64,000 nucleotides of DNA from Arthrobacter sp. DNA4 (GTDB lineage Bacteria > Actinomycetota > Actinomycetes > Actinomycetales > Micrococcaceae), in assembly GCF_024362385.1 (NCBI RefSeq), contig NZ_CP101466.1, positions 2,232,001-2,296,000 on the forward strand, written 5' to 3'. Within the stretch, counting starts at the first letter, position 1; each line of letters starts with the position of its first letter. Positions 26,259 through 33,671 of this stretch are shown here, one piece after another. The translations under genes were made by a program, and so were the position numbers. The notes below the pieces were generated by a model, which was not told where the DNA came from, did no database searches, and saw only the letters and a list, made by a program, of their open reading frames with translations.

Positions 26259-28334
26259 ATGGCTAGGGAACGCATCGTCATCGGCCTCAACGGCAGCGAC
26301 GACGGAGACCTCCTGGTGCACCGGGCCGCCAAGCTCCTTGAGCGGGCCGGCGGGGGCGAAATCCTGGCCATCCACGTCCGGACGCCCTCCGGCGCCGGGA
26401 GCGAATCGCCCCACGCACTCGAGTCCCAGCGGCGGCAGGTGGCGGAGCTGGGCGGAAGCTACCATGCACTGTCCGCCGGTGACGTGTCCGCGGCCCTCCT
26501 GGACTACGCCCGGGCTTCGCGCGCCACGCACATCCTTGTCGGGCAGAGCCGCCGCAGGTTTACTGTCCTGTCCGGTGGAAGCGTGGAAGCCAGGGTTGTG
26601 CGCGGGGCAGGGGACATCGACGTCCAGGTGGTGCCCCGGCCCGCGGCGGCCAGGACCCGCAGACGCCGCACCGGGCTGGGGCGGCGCAGGGTCATGGCCG
26701 GTTTCGCGCTCGCCGCCGTCCTGCCCGCGGGCCTGCAGTTGCTGCTTGCAGTCTTTGACCACAGCGTTGCCACGGCGGCACTGCTGCAACTGGCCGGTGC
26801 GGTTGCCGTAGCCCTGGTTGGCGGCTTGTGGCCGGCGGTTGCCGGTGCGCTGTGGAGCAGCCTGCTGGTGAACTATTTCTCCACCCCGCCGCTGTATGAC
26901 CTTGCCATCCGTGACCCACAGGATGTCCTGTCCCTGGCGGTATTCGCCGGCGTGGCCGTAGCGGTGGCAGGGGTGGTGGACCGATCCGCCCGGCGGTCCA
27001 AGGAGGCATCAACGTCGCGGGCCGAGGCAGCCACGCTGGCCGACCTGGCCCTGGCCGCATCCCGTGAGGAGGACAACCTCAAAGGCCTGCTCGCGGAAGC
27101 GGTCAGCGTCTTCGGTGCCGACGGTGCCGCCGTCGTCACCCGCCGGGCCCCGTCCGGGGTAGTGGCAGAGCGCGGAGCAGCGGCGGAGGGCGGGTCCGTT
27201 GCCCGGAATGGGTCCGCGAATGAGGCGACGCCCGGCAGTGTGATGGTTGACGGCTTGATGGTGGACGACGCCGGGTGGGCTGACGACGCCGGGTGGGCTG
27301 ACGACGGCGGGTTGGCTGGCGACGGCGGGGCGGGCCCTGGGCGCGGCGCATGGCAGGTGATCGCCGCGGCCGGGGATGCGACCGGCTGGCCGGTGATGCC
27401 GGGTGCTCCCGGAACCACGGTTGAACCGGTGGACGGGGAAACGTTCCTGGTGCTGGCGGGCCGTGTGGTTCCGCCGTCCGGGCGGCGGCTCCTGGCAGCC
27501 TTCGCAGTGCACGTCAAAGCGCAGCTCGAACGCCGGCAGCTGGCCGCAACCAGGAATGAAATCCTCCGCCTCGCCGAGGGCAACGTCATGCGGACCGCCA
27601 TTCTCCGGGCCGTCTCCCACGACCTTCGAACGCCCCTGGCCGGCATCAAACTGGCCGCCGGGGGACTGCTGCAGAACGGCGTCTCCTACACCCGGGCAGA
27701 GCAGCAGGACCTGCTGGAGACCATCGACGCCTGCACCGACCGGCTGGACCTGCTGGTGGGCAATCTCCTGGACATGTCACGCATTACCGCCCAGTCGGTG
27801 GAACCCCTGCTGGGTCCGGTCCGCTGGACCGAGGTGGTGGACGCCGCCCTCCGCGGACTGCCGGCAGGGGCGGTGACGGTGGCGCTGCCTCCGAACATGC
27901 CACCCGTTGACGCCGATCCCGGCCTGCTGGAGCGGGTGGTCGCCAACATCCTGGAGAACGCGCTGAAATACGCCGCTGGAAGCCGTGTGGTGGTGGCGGG
28001 CGGTCCGGACGGCAACGTCCTTGGCGGCCATCCCTGCGGTGAACTGCAGATTATCGACCACGGCCCCGGGGTTCCTGCCCGCAAGGTGGTGGACATGTTC
28101 AGGCCTTTCCAGCGGCTCGACGACCGGTCCCAGTCCACCGGCATAGGGCTCGGCCTGTCAGTGGCCCAGGGCTTCATCCAGTCCATGCGGGGCACGCTTA
28201 CAGCTGCCGAAACCCCCGGCGGCGGCCTGACCATGGTGATCCGGCTGCCCCTCTCCACCGGCATCCCGGCCGGTACCCCGGCTGGTGGGTTCCCAGGCAG
28301 CAGCGAGCCCACCACCGCGGCGGGCCAGCCATGA
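26259..28334 (+). CDS. KdpD-like sensor histidine kinase lacking the KdpD N-terminal domain
   Basis: A 691-residue kinase. A universal-stress-protein-like domain comes first (residues 1-130, RIVIGLNGSDDG, THILVGQSRRRF), then four membrane helices of DUF4118 type (about 150-250, including LVNYFSTPPLYDLAI), a GAF-like region broken by a Gly/Asp/Ala/Trp repeat linker, and a HisKA/HATPase core. The phosphoacceptor is His454 in VSHDLRTPLAG, the N box is NILENALKYA, and the G boxes are DHGPGVP and GIGLGLSVAQG. In E. coli KdpD the Usp part follows a P-loop KdpD domain, and here that first domain is missing. The response regulator follows with a 4-base overlap. No kdpFABC genes are in this window. 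Confidence 0.88.
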   Translation: MARERIVIGLNGSDDGDLLVHRAAKLLERAGGGEILAIHVRTPSGAGSESPHALESQRRQVAELGGSYHALSAGDVSAALLDYARASRATHILVGQSRRRFTVLSGGSVEARVVRGAGDIDVQVVPRPAAARTRRRRTGLGRRRVMAGFALAAVLPAGLQLLLAVFDHSVATAALLQLAGAVAVALVGGLWPAVAGALWSSLLVNYFSTPPLYDLAIRDPQDVLSLAVFAGVAVAVAGVVDRSARRSKEASTSRAEAATLADLALAASREEDNLKGLLAEAVSVFGADGAAVVTRRAPSGVVAERGAAAEGGSVARNGSANEATPGSVMVDGLMVDDAGWADDAGWADDGGLAGDGGAGPGRGAWQVIAAAGDATGWPVMPGAPGTTVEPVDGETFLVLAGRVVPPSGRRLLAAFAVHVKAQLERRQLAATRNEILRLAEGNVMRTAILRAVSHDLRTPLAGIKLAAGGLLQNGVSYTRAEQQDLLETIDACTDRLDLLVGNLLDMSRITAQSVEPLLGPVRWTEVVDAALRGLPAGAVTVALPPNMPPVDADPGLLERVVANILENALKYAAGSRVVVAGGPDGNVLGGHPCGELQIIDHGPGVPARKVVDMFRPFQRLDDRSQSTGIGLGLSVAQGFIQSMRGTLTAAETPGGGLTMVIRLPLSTGIPAGTPAGGFPGSSEPTTAAGQP
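27264..27335 (+). repeat. 18-base tandem repeats in the kinase linker
   Basis: Four imperfect copies of an 18-base unit, two identical (GACGACGCCGGGTGGGCT at 27264 and 27282) and two diverged (27300, 27318), encode the reiterated DDAGWA/DDGGLA linker between the GAF-like and kinase parts. Such repeats can change length by slippage in steps of six residues. Confidence 0.8.
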
Positions 28335-29050
28335 CCGCCAACCACGCCGGCACCAAAGCCGGGGGCCTGCCCGCTGCAGCGCGGGTACTGGTCATCGACG
28401 ACGATCCGCACCTCCTCAAGGCCCTTCGGATCACGCTTGCCGCGCACGGCTACGCCGTGGACACGGCCGTGGACGGCGCCTCCGCCCTTGCCGCGGCCTC
28501 GCGCCAGGCACCGGATCTGCTGGTCCTTGACCTCGGGTTGCCGGACATGGACGGGACCGAAGTCCTGCGGAACCTTCGCCGCTGGAGCGCCGCGCCGGTG
28601 CTGGTCCTGTCCGCCCGCCACGGGCCCCCGGACAAGGTGGGCGCACTGGACGCCGGCGCCGACGACTACATCACCAAACCATTCGGGCTTGATGAACTGC
28701 TGGCACGGCTGCGTGCCCTGCTGCGCAGGGTGCCGGAGCCTCAATCCCGCCCCGTGGTCAGCTCCGCCGGGTTCACCGTTGACCTTGTGGCCCGGCAGGT
28801 CCTGCGTGCCGGGCAGCCGGTAAGGCTCACCCCCACGGAGTGGAGCATCCTCGAAATCCTGGTCCGGAACCCGTCCCGGCTGATCTCGCAGCAGCAGTTG
28901 CTGTCCGAGGTCTGGGGGCCGTCCTACCGGAAGGAGGTCAACTACCTCCGCGTCTACATGGCCCAGCTGAGAAGGAAGCTGGAGGAGGACCCCGGCAACC
29001 CGCGGCACCTGCTGACCCAAGCCGGGGCAGGCTACCGTTTCGTACCCTGA
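28331..29050 (+). CDS. KdpE-like response regulator (OmpR family)
   Basis: A 239-residue OmpR/PhoB-type regulator. The receiver domain holds the acidic pair in VIDDDPH, the phosphoacceptor Asp67 in VLDLGLPD, and the Lys of DDYITKPF. The C-terminal winged helix covers about 145-239 (LTPTEWSILEILV, LLSEVWG, NYLRVYMAQLRRKLE, GAGYRFVP). The ATG overlaps the kinase stop by four bases, so the two genes are coupled. KdpE normally activates kdpFABC under potassium limitation. Since that operon is not here, the target genes are either elsewhere or different. Confidence 0.9.
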   Translation: MTANHAGTKAGGLPAAARVLVIDDDPHLLKALRITLAAHGYAVDTAVDGASALAAASRQAPDLLVLDLGLPDMDGTEVLRNLRRWSAAPVLVLSARHGPPDKVGALDAGADDYITKPFGLDELLARLRALLRRVPEPQSRPVVSSAGFTVDLVARQVLRAGQPVRLTPTEWSILEILVRNPSRLISQQQLLSEVWGPSYRKEVNYLRVYMAQLRRKLEEDPGNPRHLLTQAGAGYRFVP

Positions 29051-29165
29051 AACGAGGGGTGAACAGGGGAGTCTTCCCCTACCCGCCCGCCGCCGGATGG
29101 GGCAGGATGTTGAGTGCCCCAGTCCCGGCCGCAGCAGTCCCGGCCCCTGTGAAGGAGATCCTGCC

Positions 29166-29597
29166 ATGCCAACAATCCTCAATCCCTACATCAGCTTCCG
29201 TGACAATGCCCGCGATGCCATGAACTTCTACCAGTCCGTCTTCGGCGGCGAACTCACGCTCAGCACGTTCGCCGACTTCCAGGCCAGCGAGGACCCCGCG
29301 GAAGCGGAAAAGATCATGCACGGCATCCTGACCACCACCCAGGGCCTGGTTCTCATGGGCGCTGACACCCCGAACAGCATGGAGTACCACCCGGGGTCCT
29401 CCATTTCCATCTCGCTCAGCGGCGATGACGAGGTGGAGCTCCGCGGGTACTACGAGAAGCTGAGTGGCGATGGGGGAGCGGTGACCGTTCCCATGGAGAA
29501 GGCGCCATGGGGTGACGTTTTTGGCATGTGCACGGACCGGTTCGGTGTCGCCTGGCTGGTCAACGTCAACGCAGCCCGGGCGACGGCGGCACCCTGA
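29166..29597 (+). CDS. VOC family protein (PhnB-like)
   Basis: A 143-residue vicinal-oxygen-chelate protein of the PhnB/YjdN type: LNPYISFRDNARDAMNFYQSVFGGEL at the start, an ISISLSGDDEVE strand in the middle, and PWGDVFGMCTDRFGVAWLVNV at the end. Family members are glyoxalase/bleomycin-resistance-fold proteins. The PhnB group has no firm activity. GGAG lies about 10 bases before the ATG at 29166. It follows the regulator gene after about 115 bases but is probably a separate unit. Confidence 0.87.
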   Translation: MPTILNPYISFRDNARDAMNFYQSVFGGELTLSTFADFQASEDPAEAEKIMHGILTTTQGLVLMGADTPNSMEYHPGSSISISLSGDDEVELRGYYEKLSGDGGAVTVPMEKAPWGDVFGMCTDRFGVAWLVNVNAARATAAP

Positions 29598-29756
29598 CCC
29601 CCGGGTGGGCGGCGGGCCGGCCGGACTGCTGCCTGACCGCCCGCCGGTGCCGTCCCTTGCTTTCCCACCCCGGGCCCGCTCCTTCAAGGCCGGGCCCGCT
29701 CTGTAAGGACGGCCCCAGTCCTTGAGGCACGGGCTTGGGACTGCGAGGATTAACGG

Positions 29757-30443
29757 GTGAGGTCCTTCATGGAGTTCCTGTCCGACAAATGGTGGATGGT
29801 GTTTCCACTGATGGCGTTCGCGGGCCGGTGGGCAGGCGGCTGGCGGCGCGCGGGAGAACGACGGCACCGGCGCCGGGTTGAACTGTACGAGCTCAAGAAC
29901 CAGGCACTGGAGGCAGAGAAGGCTTCCGCTGCCGAGGTGCAGGCCCTAATGGCCACACACGACGCCACCAACCGCCGGTGGCTCGAGTACGAGCTCGACG
30001 TGGGCAAGCTCATCGACTTCCCACTCATGACCGATGTCCGTGAACCGCTCACCGTGGCCTTCCTTCGCGCCAAGCGGGACGCCGATGGCCAGCGCCCCGT
30101 CTCGCCCGGGGACCTTCGGTCCGCGTCCGGACTGGAGGCCTACCGGCAGGCGGTCAACAACTATGCCGTGGCCCTCGATGTTGCCGAGCGCGAAGCCCGC
30201 CGCATCCGGGACAGCAGGTTCAGCGGACCCGAGCGTGAACGGCTGGCCACGGCCCGCAAGCTGCTGATGCTCGCCGAGGACCAGGCGGCTACCCCGGCGG
30301 AACGGCAGGCAGCCTACAAACGGGCCCGGCGCGAGCTGGACGGCCTCATCGTCCTCCCTGACGTCACCCTGGCCGCCCTTGAGGGAAAGATCGCCCCGGA
30401 GCTGGATGCGGGCCCCCGCCCGGCACAGTTCCACCAGGGTTGA
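29757..30443 (+). CDS. Hypothetical protein with N-terminal membrane helix and helical body
   Basis: A 228-residue protein I do not recognise. A short hydrophobic segment (about residues 12-26, KWWMVFPLMAFAGRWAGG) precedes a very basic patch (RRAGERRHRRRVEL) and then an almost entirely helical, charged body with coiled-coil character (ELKNQALEAEKASAAEVQAL, and VALDVAEREARRIRDS later). This looks like a membrane-tethered cytoplasmic coiled-coil protein. GTG 29757 is used. ATG 29769, with GAGG six bases before it, is an equally good start. The next gene begins inside its stop codon. Confidence 0.65.
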   Translation: MRSFMEFLSDKWWMVFPLMAFAGRWAGGWRRAGERRHRRRVELYELKNQALEAEKASAAEVQALMATHDATNRRWLEYELDVGKLIDFPLMTDVREPLTVAFLRAKRDADGQRPVSPGDLRSASGLEAYRQAVNNYAVALDVAEREARRIRDSRFSGPERERLATARKLLMLAEDQAATPAERQAAYKRARRELDGLIVLPDVTLAALEGKIAPELDAGPRPAQFHQG

Positions 30444-30970
30444 AGCAGCCGCGGGGTTGCGCCGTGGGCTGCACGCTTTACCTGGACGTCGACGGCGTGG
30501 TCTGCCCGTTCGGCCCCCAGGGAACCACCGGCTGGGGTTCCCCCTGGCAGCAGGCCGACGCCGGGCTGTTGCCCGTCACGTTCGCAGCTGAACTCGTTGC
30601 GGGGCTGAACACCCTGGCCCTGACCCCCGGGCTGCGTTGTGTCTGGCTCACCAGCTGGGAGGAACTGGCGCCCCAATACCTGTGTCCCGCCGTCGGGCTG
30701 AAGGGCAGCCGCTGGCCGTACCTGAGCGCGGACGGGGCGGCCGGTGGGACCGGCTGGTGGAAACTAAGGGCCATCCAGGATGACGTCGAAAGCACCGGGC
30801 CCGAAGCCGTCGCCTGGGTGGATGACCAGTTGGCGTTCGAGGCAGAAGCGCAGCGCTGGGCACGGTTCCTGGGCAGGCGGATCCTTACCGTCTCGCCCCA
30901 TCCCCGGCGCGGAATCACGCCCGCCGAACTGGACCGGATCCACTCTTTCCTGGCGCAGCCCGTGTTTTGA
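30440..30970 (+). CDS. HAD-like domain protein
   Basis: A 176-residue protein with haloacid-dehalogenase-type motifs: LYLDVDGVVCPFG (motif I, the two aspartates), CVWLTSWEELA (motif II Thr/Ser) and AVAWVDDQLAFEAEAQRWA (motif IV Asp pair). It is short and has no obvious cap domain. It may be a small phosphatase, but the substrate is unknown. The proposed TTG start overlaps the TGA of the gene before (TTGA), suggesting coupled translation. The tail, ITPAELDRIHSFL, is a typical helix end. Related actinobacterial proteins are annotated only as HAD domain-containing. Confidence 0.72.
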   Translation: MKQPRGCAVGCTLYLDVDGVVCPFGPQGTTGWGSPWQQADAGLLPVTFAAELVAGLNTLALTPGLRCVWLTSWEELAPQYLCPAVGLKGSRWPYLSADGAAGGTGWWKLRAIQDDVESTGPEAVAWVDDQLAFEAEAQRWARFLGRRILTVSPHPRRGITPAELDRIHSFLAQPVF

Positions 30971-31122
30971 CCTCATGCCGGGGACGCGTACGATCGATAA
31001 GGTTTCCCGCCGGTTGTGCCAGCGCCGCAAGTCATTCCACGCAAACAGCTGGTGAACTATGCTGTCCAAGGCAGCCTGGTAGGAGAAACTGCTGAACGTC
31101 GACTCTGCAGATTGGGCAACAG

Positions 31123-32370
31123 GTGGATATCACCTTCATGGTGGCGCTGGTCATTGGACTGGCACTATTTTTCGACTTCACGAACGGCTTCCATGACACC
31201 GCGAACGCCATGGCAACGCCCATCGCAACCGGTGCCATCAAGCCCAAGACGGCGGTGGCCCTGGCGGCCGTCCTGAACCTGGTGGGCGCCTTCCTGTCCA
31301 CCGAGGTGGCCAAGACAGTGTCCGGCGGCATCATCCGCGAAGGCTCCGGCGGAGTACAAATCACGCCGGAGATCATCTTTGCCGGTTTGATGGGAGCGGT
31401 TCTGTGGAACATGATCACGTGGTTGAAGGGCCTGCCGTCCAGCTCCTCCCACGCCCTCTTTGGCGGCCTGATCGGTGCCGCGGTGGTCGGGGCAGGATTC
31501 AGCTCCGTCAATTTCGAGAGCCTGCTCCAGAAAGTCATTCTTCCGGCGGTCTTCGCCCCCGTGATTGCCGGCCTCGCCGCCTACGTCTGTACCCGGCTGG
31601 CCTATGCCCTCACAGCACGCCACGATCCTGAAACCGGCACCAAGCTCACCCAGAAGCGCGGTGGCTTCCGTACCGGCCAGATCTTCACGTCCAGCCTGGT
31701 GGCCCTGGCCCACGGAACCAACGACGCGCAGAAGACCATGGGCATCATCACGCTGGTCCTGATCGCTGCCGGCAGCCAGACGCCCGGCTCCGGTCCCCAG
31801 CTCTGGGTGATCACCGCCTGCGCCCTGGCCATCGCAGTCGGAACCTACGCCGGCGGATGGCGCATCATCCGCACCATGGGTTCGGGCCTGACCGAGGTCA
31901 AGCCGGCGCAGGGTTTCGCGGCTGAGACCAGTACCGCCTCCGCCATTCTTGCTTCCTCGCACCTTGGCTTTGCCCTCTCCACCACCCAGGTGGCTTCGGG
32001 ATCCGTCATCGGTTCAGGAATGGGACGGCGCGGCACCACCGTCCGCTGGAACATGGTGGGCAAAATCGCGCTGGGATGGCTCTTCACTCTTCCGGCCGCC
32101 GGCATCGTCGGCGCCCTGACCGCCCTGCTGGTGAAGACCGGCGTCGTGGGTGTCCTCATCGCGGCCATCGCCGGCACCGGGGCAGTACTGTTCATGTTCT
32201 TCTACTCACGCAAGTCCTCCGTCAGCCACCAGAACGCCGTCGAGGTCGAGGAAGCCGGACAGGCTGTCCGGTTCGCCAAGAAGAAGGCCATGGCCCGTGC
32301 CCGGGCCGAAGCAAAAGCCAAAGCGCAGGCCGACGCCAAAGCCAGGAATTCCAAGGAGAATCAGCGATGA
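31123..32370 (+). CDS. pitA: PiT-family inorganic phosphate transporter
   Basis: A 415-residue Pho4/PiT permease with about ten membrane helices. Both PiT signatures are visible: DFTNGFHDTANAMATPIATG near the N-terminus and AHGTNDAQKTMGI in the second half. It imports phosphate (as metal-phosphate) with protons. The C-terminus is an unusual Lys/Ala/Arg-rich cytosolic tail. GTG 31123 is used, with the second choice ATG 31138. The gene overlaps the small membrane protein downstream by four bases. The region upstream (30971-31122) shows no recognisable operator or Pho box. Confidence 0.9.
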   Translation: MDITFMVALVIGLALFFDFTNGFHDTANAMATPIATGAIKPKTAVALAAVLNLVGAFLSTEVAKTVSGGIIREGSGGVQITPEIIFAGLMGAVLWNMITWLKGLPSSSSHALFGGLIGAAVVGAGFSSVNFESLLQKVILPAVFAPVIAGLAAYVCTRLAYALTARHDPETGTKLTQKRGGFRTGQIFTSSLVALAHGTNDAQKTMGIITLVLIAAGSQTPGSGPQLWVITACALAIAVGTYAGGWRIIRTMGSGLTEVKPAQGFAAETSTASAILASSHLGFALSTTQVASGSVIGSGMGRRGTTVRWNMVGKIALGWLFTLPAAGIVGALTALLVKTGVVGVLIAAIAGTGAVLFMFFYSRKSSVSHQNAVEVEEAGQAVRFAKKKAMARARAEAKAKAQADAKARNSKENQR

Positions 32371-32588
32371 AATGGTTGGAACTCCTGACCGTTGCAGGCA
32401 CCACCCTCGTATCCGCGGCAATCGTGGTGACCCTCTACTCGCTCGGGGTCCGGTTCACCGCCATTGCCGCTGACGCCGAGCAGACGTCCCCCGGGGTCAA
32501 GCGCTCTTTTGCCTACGTATGCTTTGGGCTCTGCGTCGTGGCCGTCCTCTTCGGGCTGTACCTGATCATCCCGTACTTCTCCAAGTAG
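32367..32588 (+). CDS. Small two-helix membrane protein coupled to the phosphate transporter
   Basis: A 73-residue protein with two hydrophobic helices (about residues 6-26 and 48-68) joined by a polar loop. Family unknown to me. Its ATG overlaps the transporter stop (ATGA), and GGAG lies about nine bases before. The tight coupling suggests it assists or regulates the transporter, though this is inference from position only. Confidence 0.72.
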   Translation: MKWLELLTVAGTTLVSAAIVVTLYSLGVRFTAIAADAEQTSPGVKRSFAYVCFGLCVVAVLFGLYLIIPYFSK

Positions 32589-32602
32589 CCGCATCCAAAG
32601 GC

Positions 32603-32608
32603 TAGGCT
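32603..32608 (+). promoter_or_regulatory. Predicted -10 box (TAGGCT) for the second DHFR-like gene
   Basis: TAGGCT ends six bases before the ATG at 32615, leaving no room for a ribosome binding site apart from GGGG in the gap. Confidence 0.42.
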
Positions 32609-32614
32609 GGGGCC

Positions 32615-33178
32615 ATGCAGCGCATCCAGTACTTTGTGGCAGCGTCCCTTGACGGTTTCATTGCCACGTCCACGGACGACCTTGGCTGGCTGCTCCAGTT
32701 CGACGGCTTTGAGGGCGGAGCTGACAGCTACAACGACTTCATGGCCGCGGTGGGCTGCATCGTCATGGGCGGGGAAACCTACGCCTGGCTGATGGAGCAT
32801 GAGCCCGGCGCGTGGCCGTATTCCGGCACGCCCTGCTACGTCTTCACGCACCACGAACACCGGGCGCCGGACGGGGCGGACATCACGTTTGTCCGCGGCG
32901 ACGTGCGGGAGTTCATCGCAGACTTCCGGCAGGCAGCGGGAGGCCTGAACATCTGGGTGGTGGGCGGCGGCAACCTTGCGGCCCAGTTCGCCGATGAAGC
33001 CCTTTTGGACGAGATCATCCTCTCCGTCATCCCCGTGGTGCTGGGTGAGGGGAAACGGCTGCTGCCGATGAAGGGCCCCACCCCGCCGCTCGAGCTGGCT
33101 GCTTCCCGCACGCTGGGCCGGGGCATCGTCGAACTGCGCTACCTGCTGCTGCGCCCCGGGGCGGACCCGCAGTCCTGA
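32615..33178 (+). CDS. Dihydrofolate reductase-family protein (RibD C-terminal type)
   Basis: A 187-residue RibD-C/DHFR-like protein. FVAASLDGFIATSTDDLGWL is the first strand and loop, IVMGGETYAWLM the second, NIWVVGGGNLAAQF the conserved nucleotide-binding helix start, and LLDEIILSVIPVVLGEGKRL the family end motif. It should bind NADPH, but its substrate is not known. It is unlike the other family member at 17643, lacking the long N-terminal extension. It faces the convergent thioesterase gene. Confidence 0.87.
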   Translation: MQRIQYFVAASLDGFIATSTDDLGWLLQFDGFEGGADSYNDFMAAVGCIVMGGETYAWLMEHEPGAWPYSGTPCYVFTHHEHRAPDGADITFVRGDVREFIADFRQAAGGLNIWVVGGGNLAAQFADEALLDEIILSVIPVVLGEGKRLLPMKGPTPPLELAASRTLGRGIVELRYLLLRPGADPQS

Positions 33179-33187
33179 TCCGCTGCC

Positions 33188-33652
33188 TCAGCCGGCGTTG
33201 TCGCGGAGCATGTTGGTGATCCGGGCGGTTGACAGGCGCCGGCCCCGGGAGTCCGTCATGACGATCTCGTGGGTGGCCAGGGTCCTGCCCAGGTGGATCG
33301 CCGTGCAGGTACCCGTCACCAGGCCCTCAGCGATGGACCGGTGATGCGTGGCGTTGACCTCAATGCCGACGGCGTGGCGTCCCGGTCCTGCATGCATGCC
33401 TGCGGCGAAGGAGCCAAGGGTTTCCGCCAGCACCACGTGCGCGCCGCCATGCAGGATCCCCGCAACCTGGGTGTTGCCCTCAACCGGCATCGTGGCGACA
33501 GTGCGTTCCGGGCTCATTTCCAGGAAATGGATTCCCATCTTGACCACCAGGGCGCCGACACCGAAAGCGCCCAGCCAGTCATGCATATGGTCGGGAATCC
33601 CGGCGGCTGTCAGCTCTTCGGCGAAAGCGCCCGGCGTGAAATTGTCTGTCAT
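33188..33652 (-). CDS. Hotdog-fold thioesterase (PaaI/YbdB-like)
   Basis: A 154-residue hotdog protein of the acyl-CoA thioesterase PaaI/EntH type. The helix LHGGAHVVLAETLGSFAAG, with the catalytic-type Glu/Asp region and HGG, and the strand AVGIEVNATHHRSIAEG are typical. It should hydrolyse aryl- or acyl-CoA thioesters. The ATG at 33652 is preferred over the much longer open frame, which overlaps polA on the other strand. It diverges from polA with about 19 bases between the starts. Confidence 0.87.
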   Translation of the reverse strand: MTDNFTPGAFAEELTAAGIPDHMHDWLGAFGVGALVVKMGIHFLEMSPERTVATMPVEGNTQVAGILHGGAHVVLAETLGSFAAGMHAGPGRHAVGIEVNATHHRSIAEGLVTGTCTAIHLGRTLATHEIVMTDSRGRRLSTARITNMLRDNAG

Positions 33653-33658
33653 GGCAAC

Positions 33659-33664
33659 TAGGCT
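33659..33664 (+). promoter_or_regulatory. Predicted -10 box (TAGGCT) for polA
   Basis: TAGGCT ends seven bases before GTG 33672. No Shine-Dalgarno sequence is present, which favours a leaderless polA message. Confidence 0.42.
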
Positions 33665-33671
33665 GGCACCT

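Noticed and set aside
29705..29723. Small hairpin AAGGAC/GTCCTT between the VOC gene and the coiled-coil gene
   Set aside because: Six pairs only and no U-run. Not distinguishable from chance in this composition.
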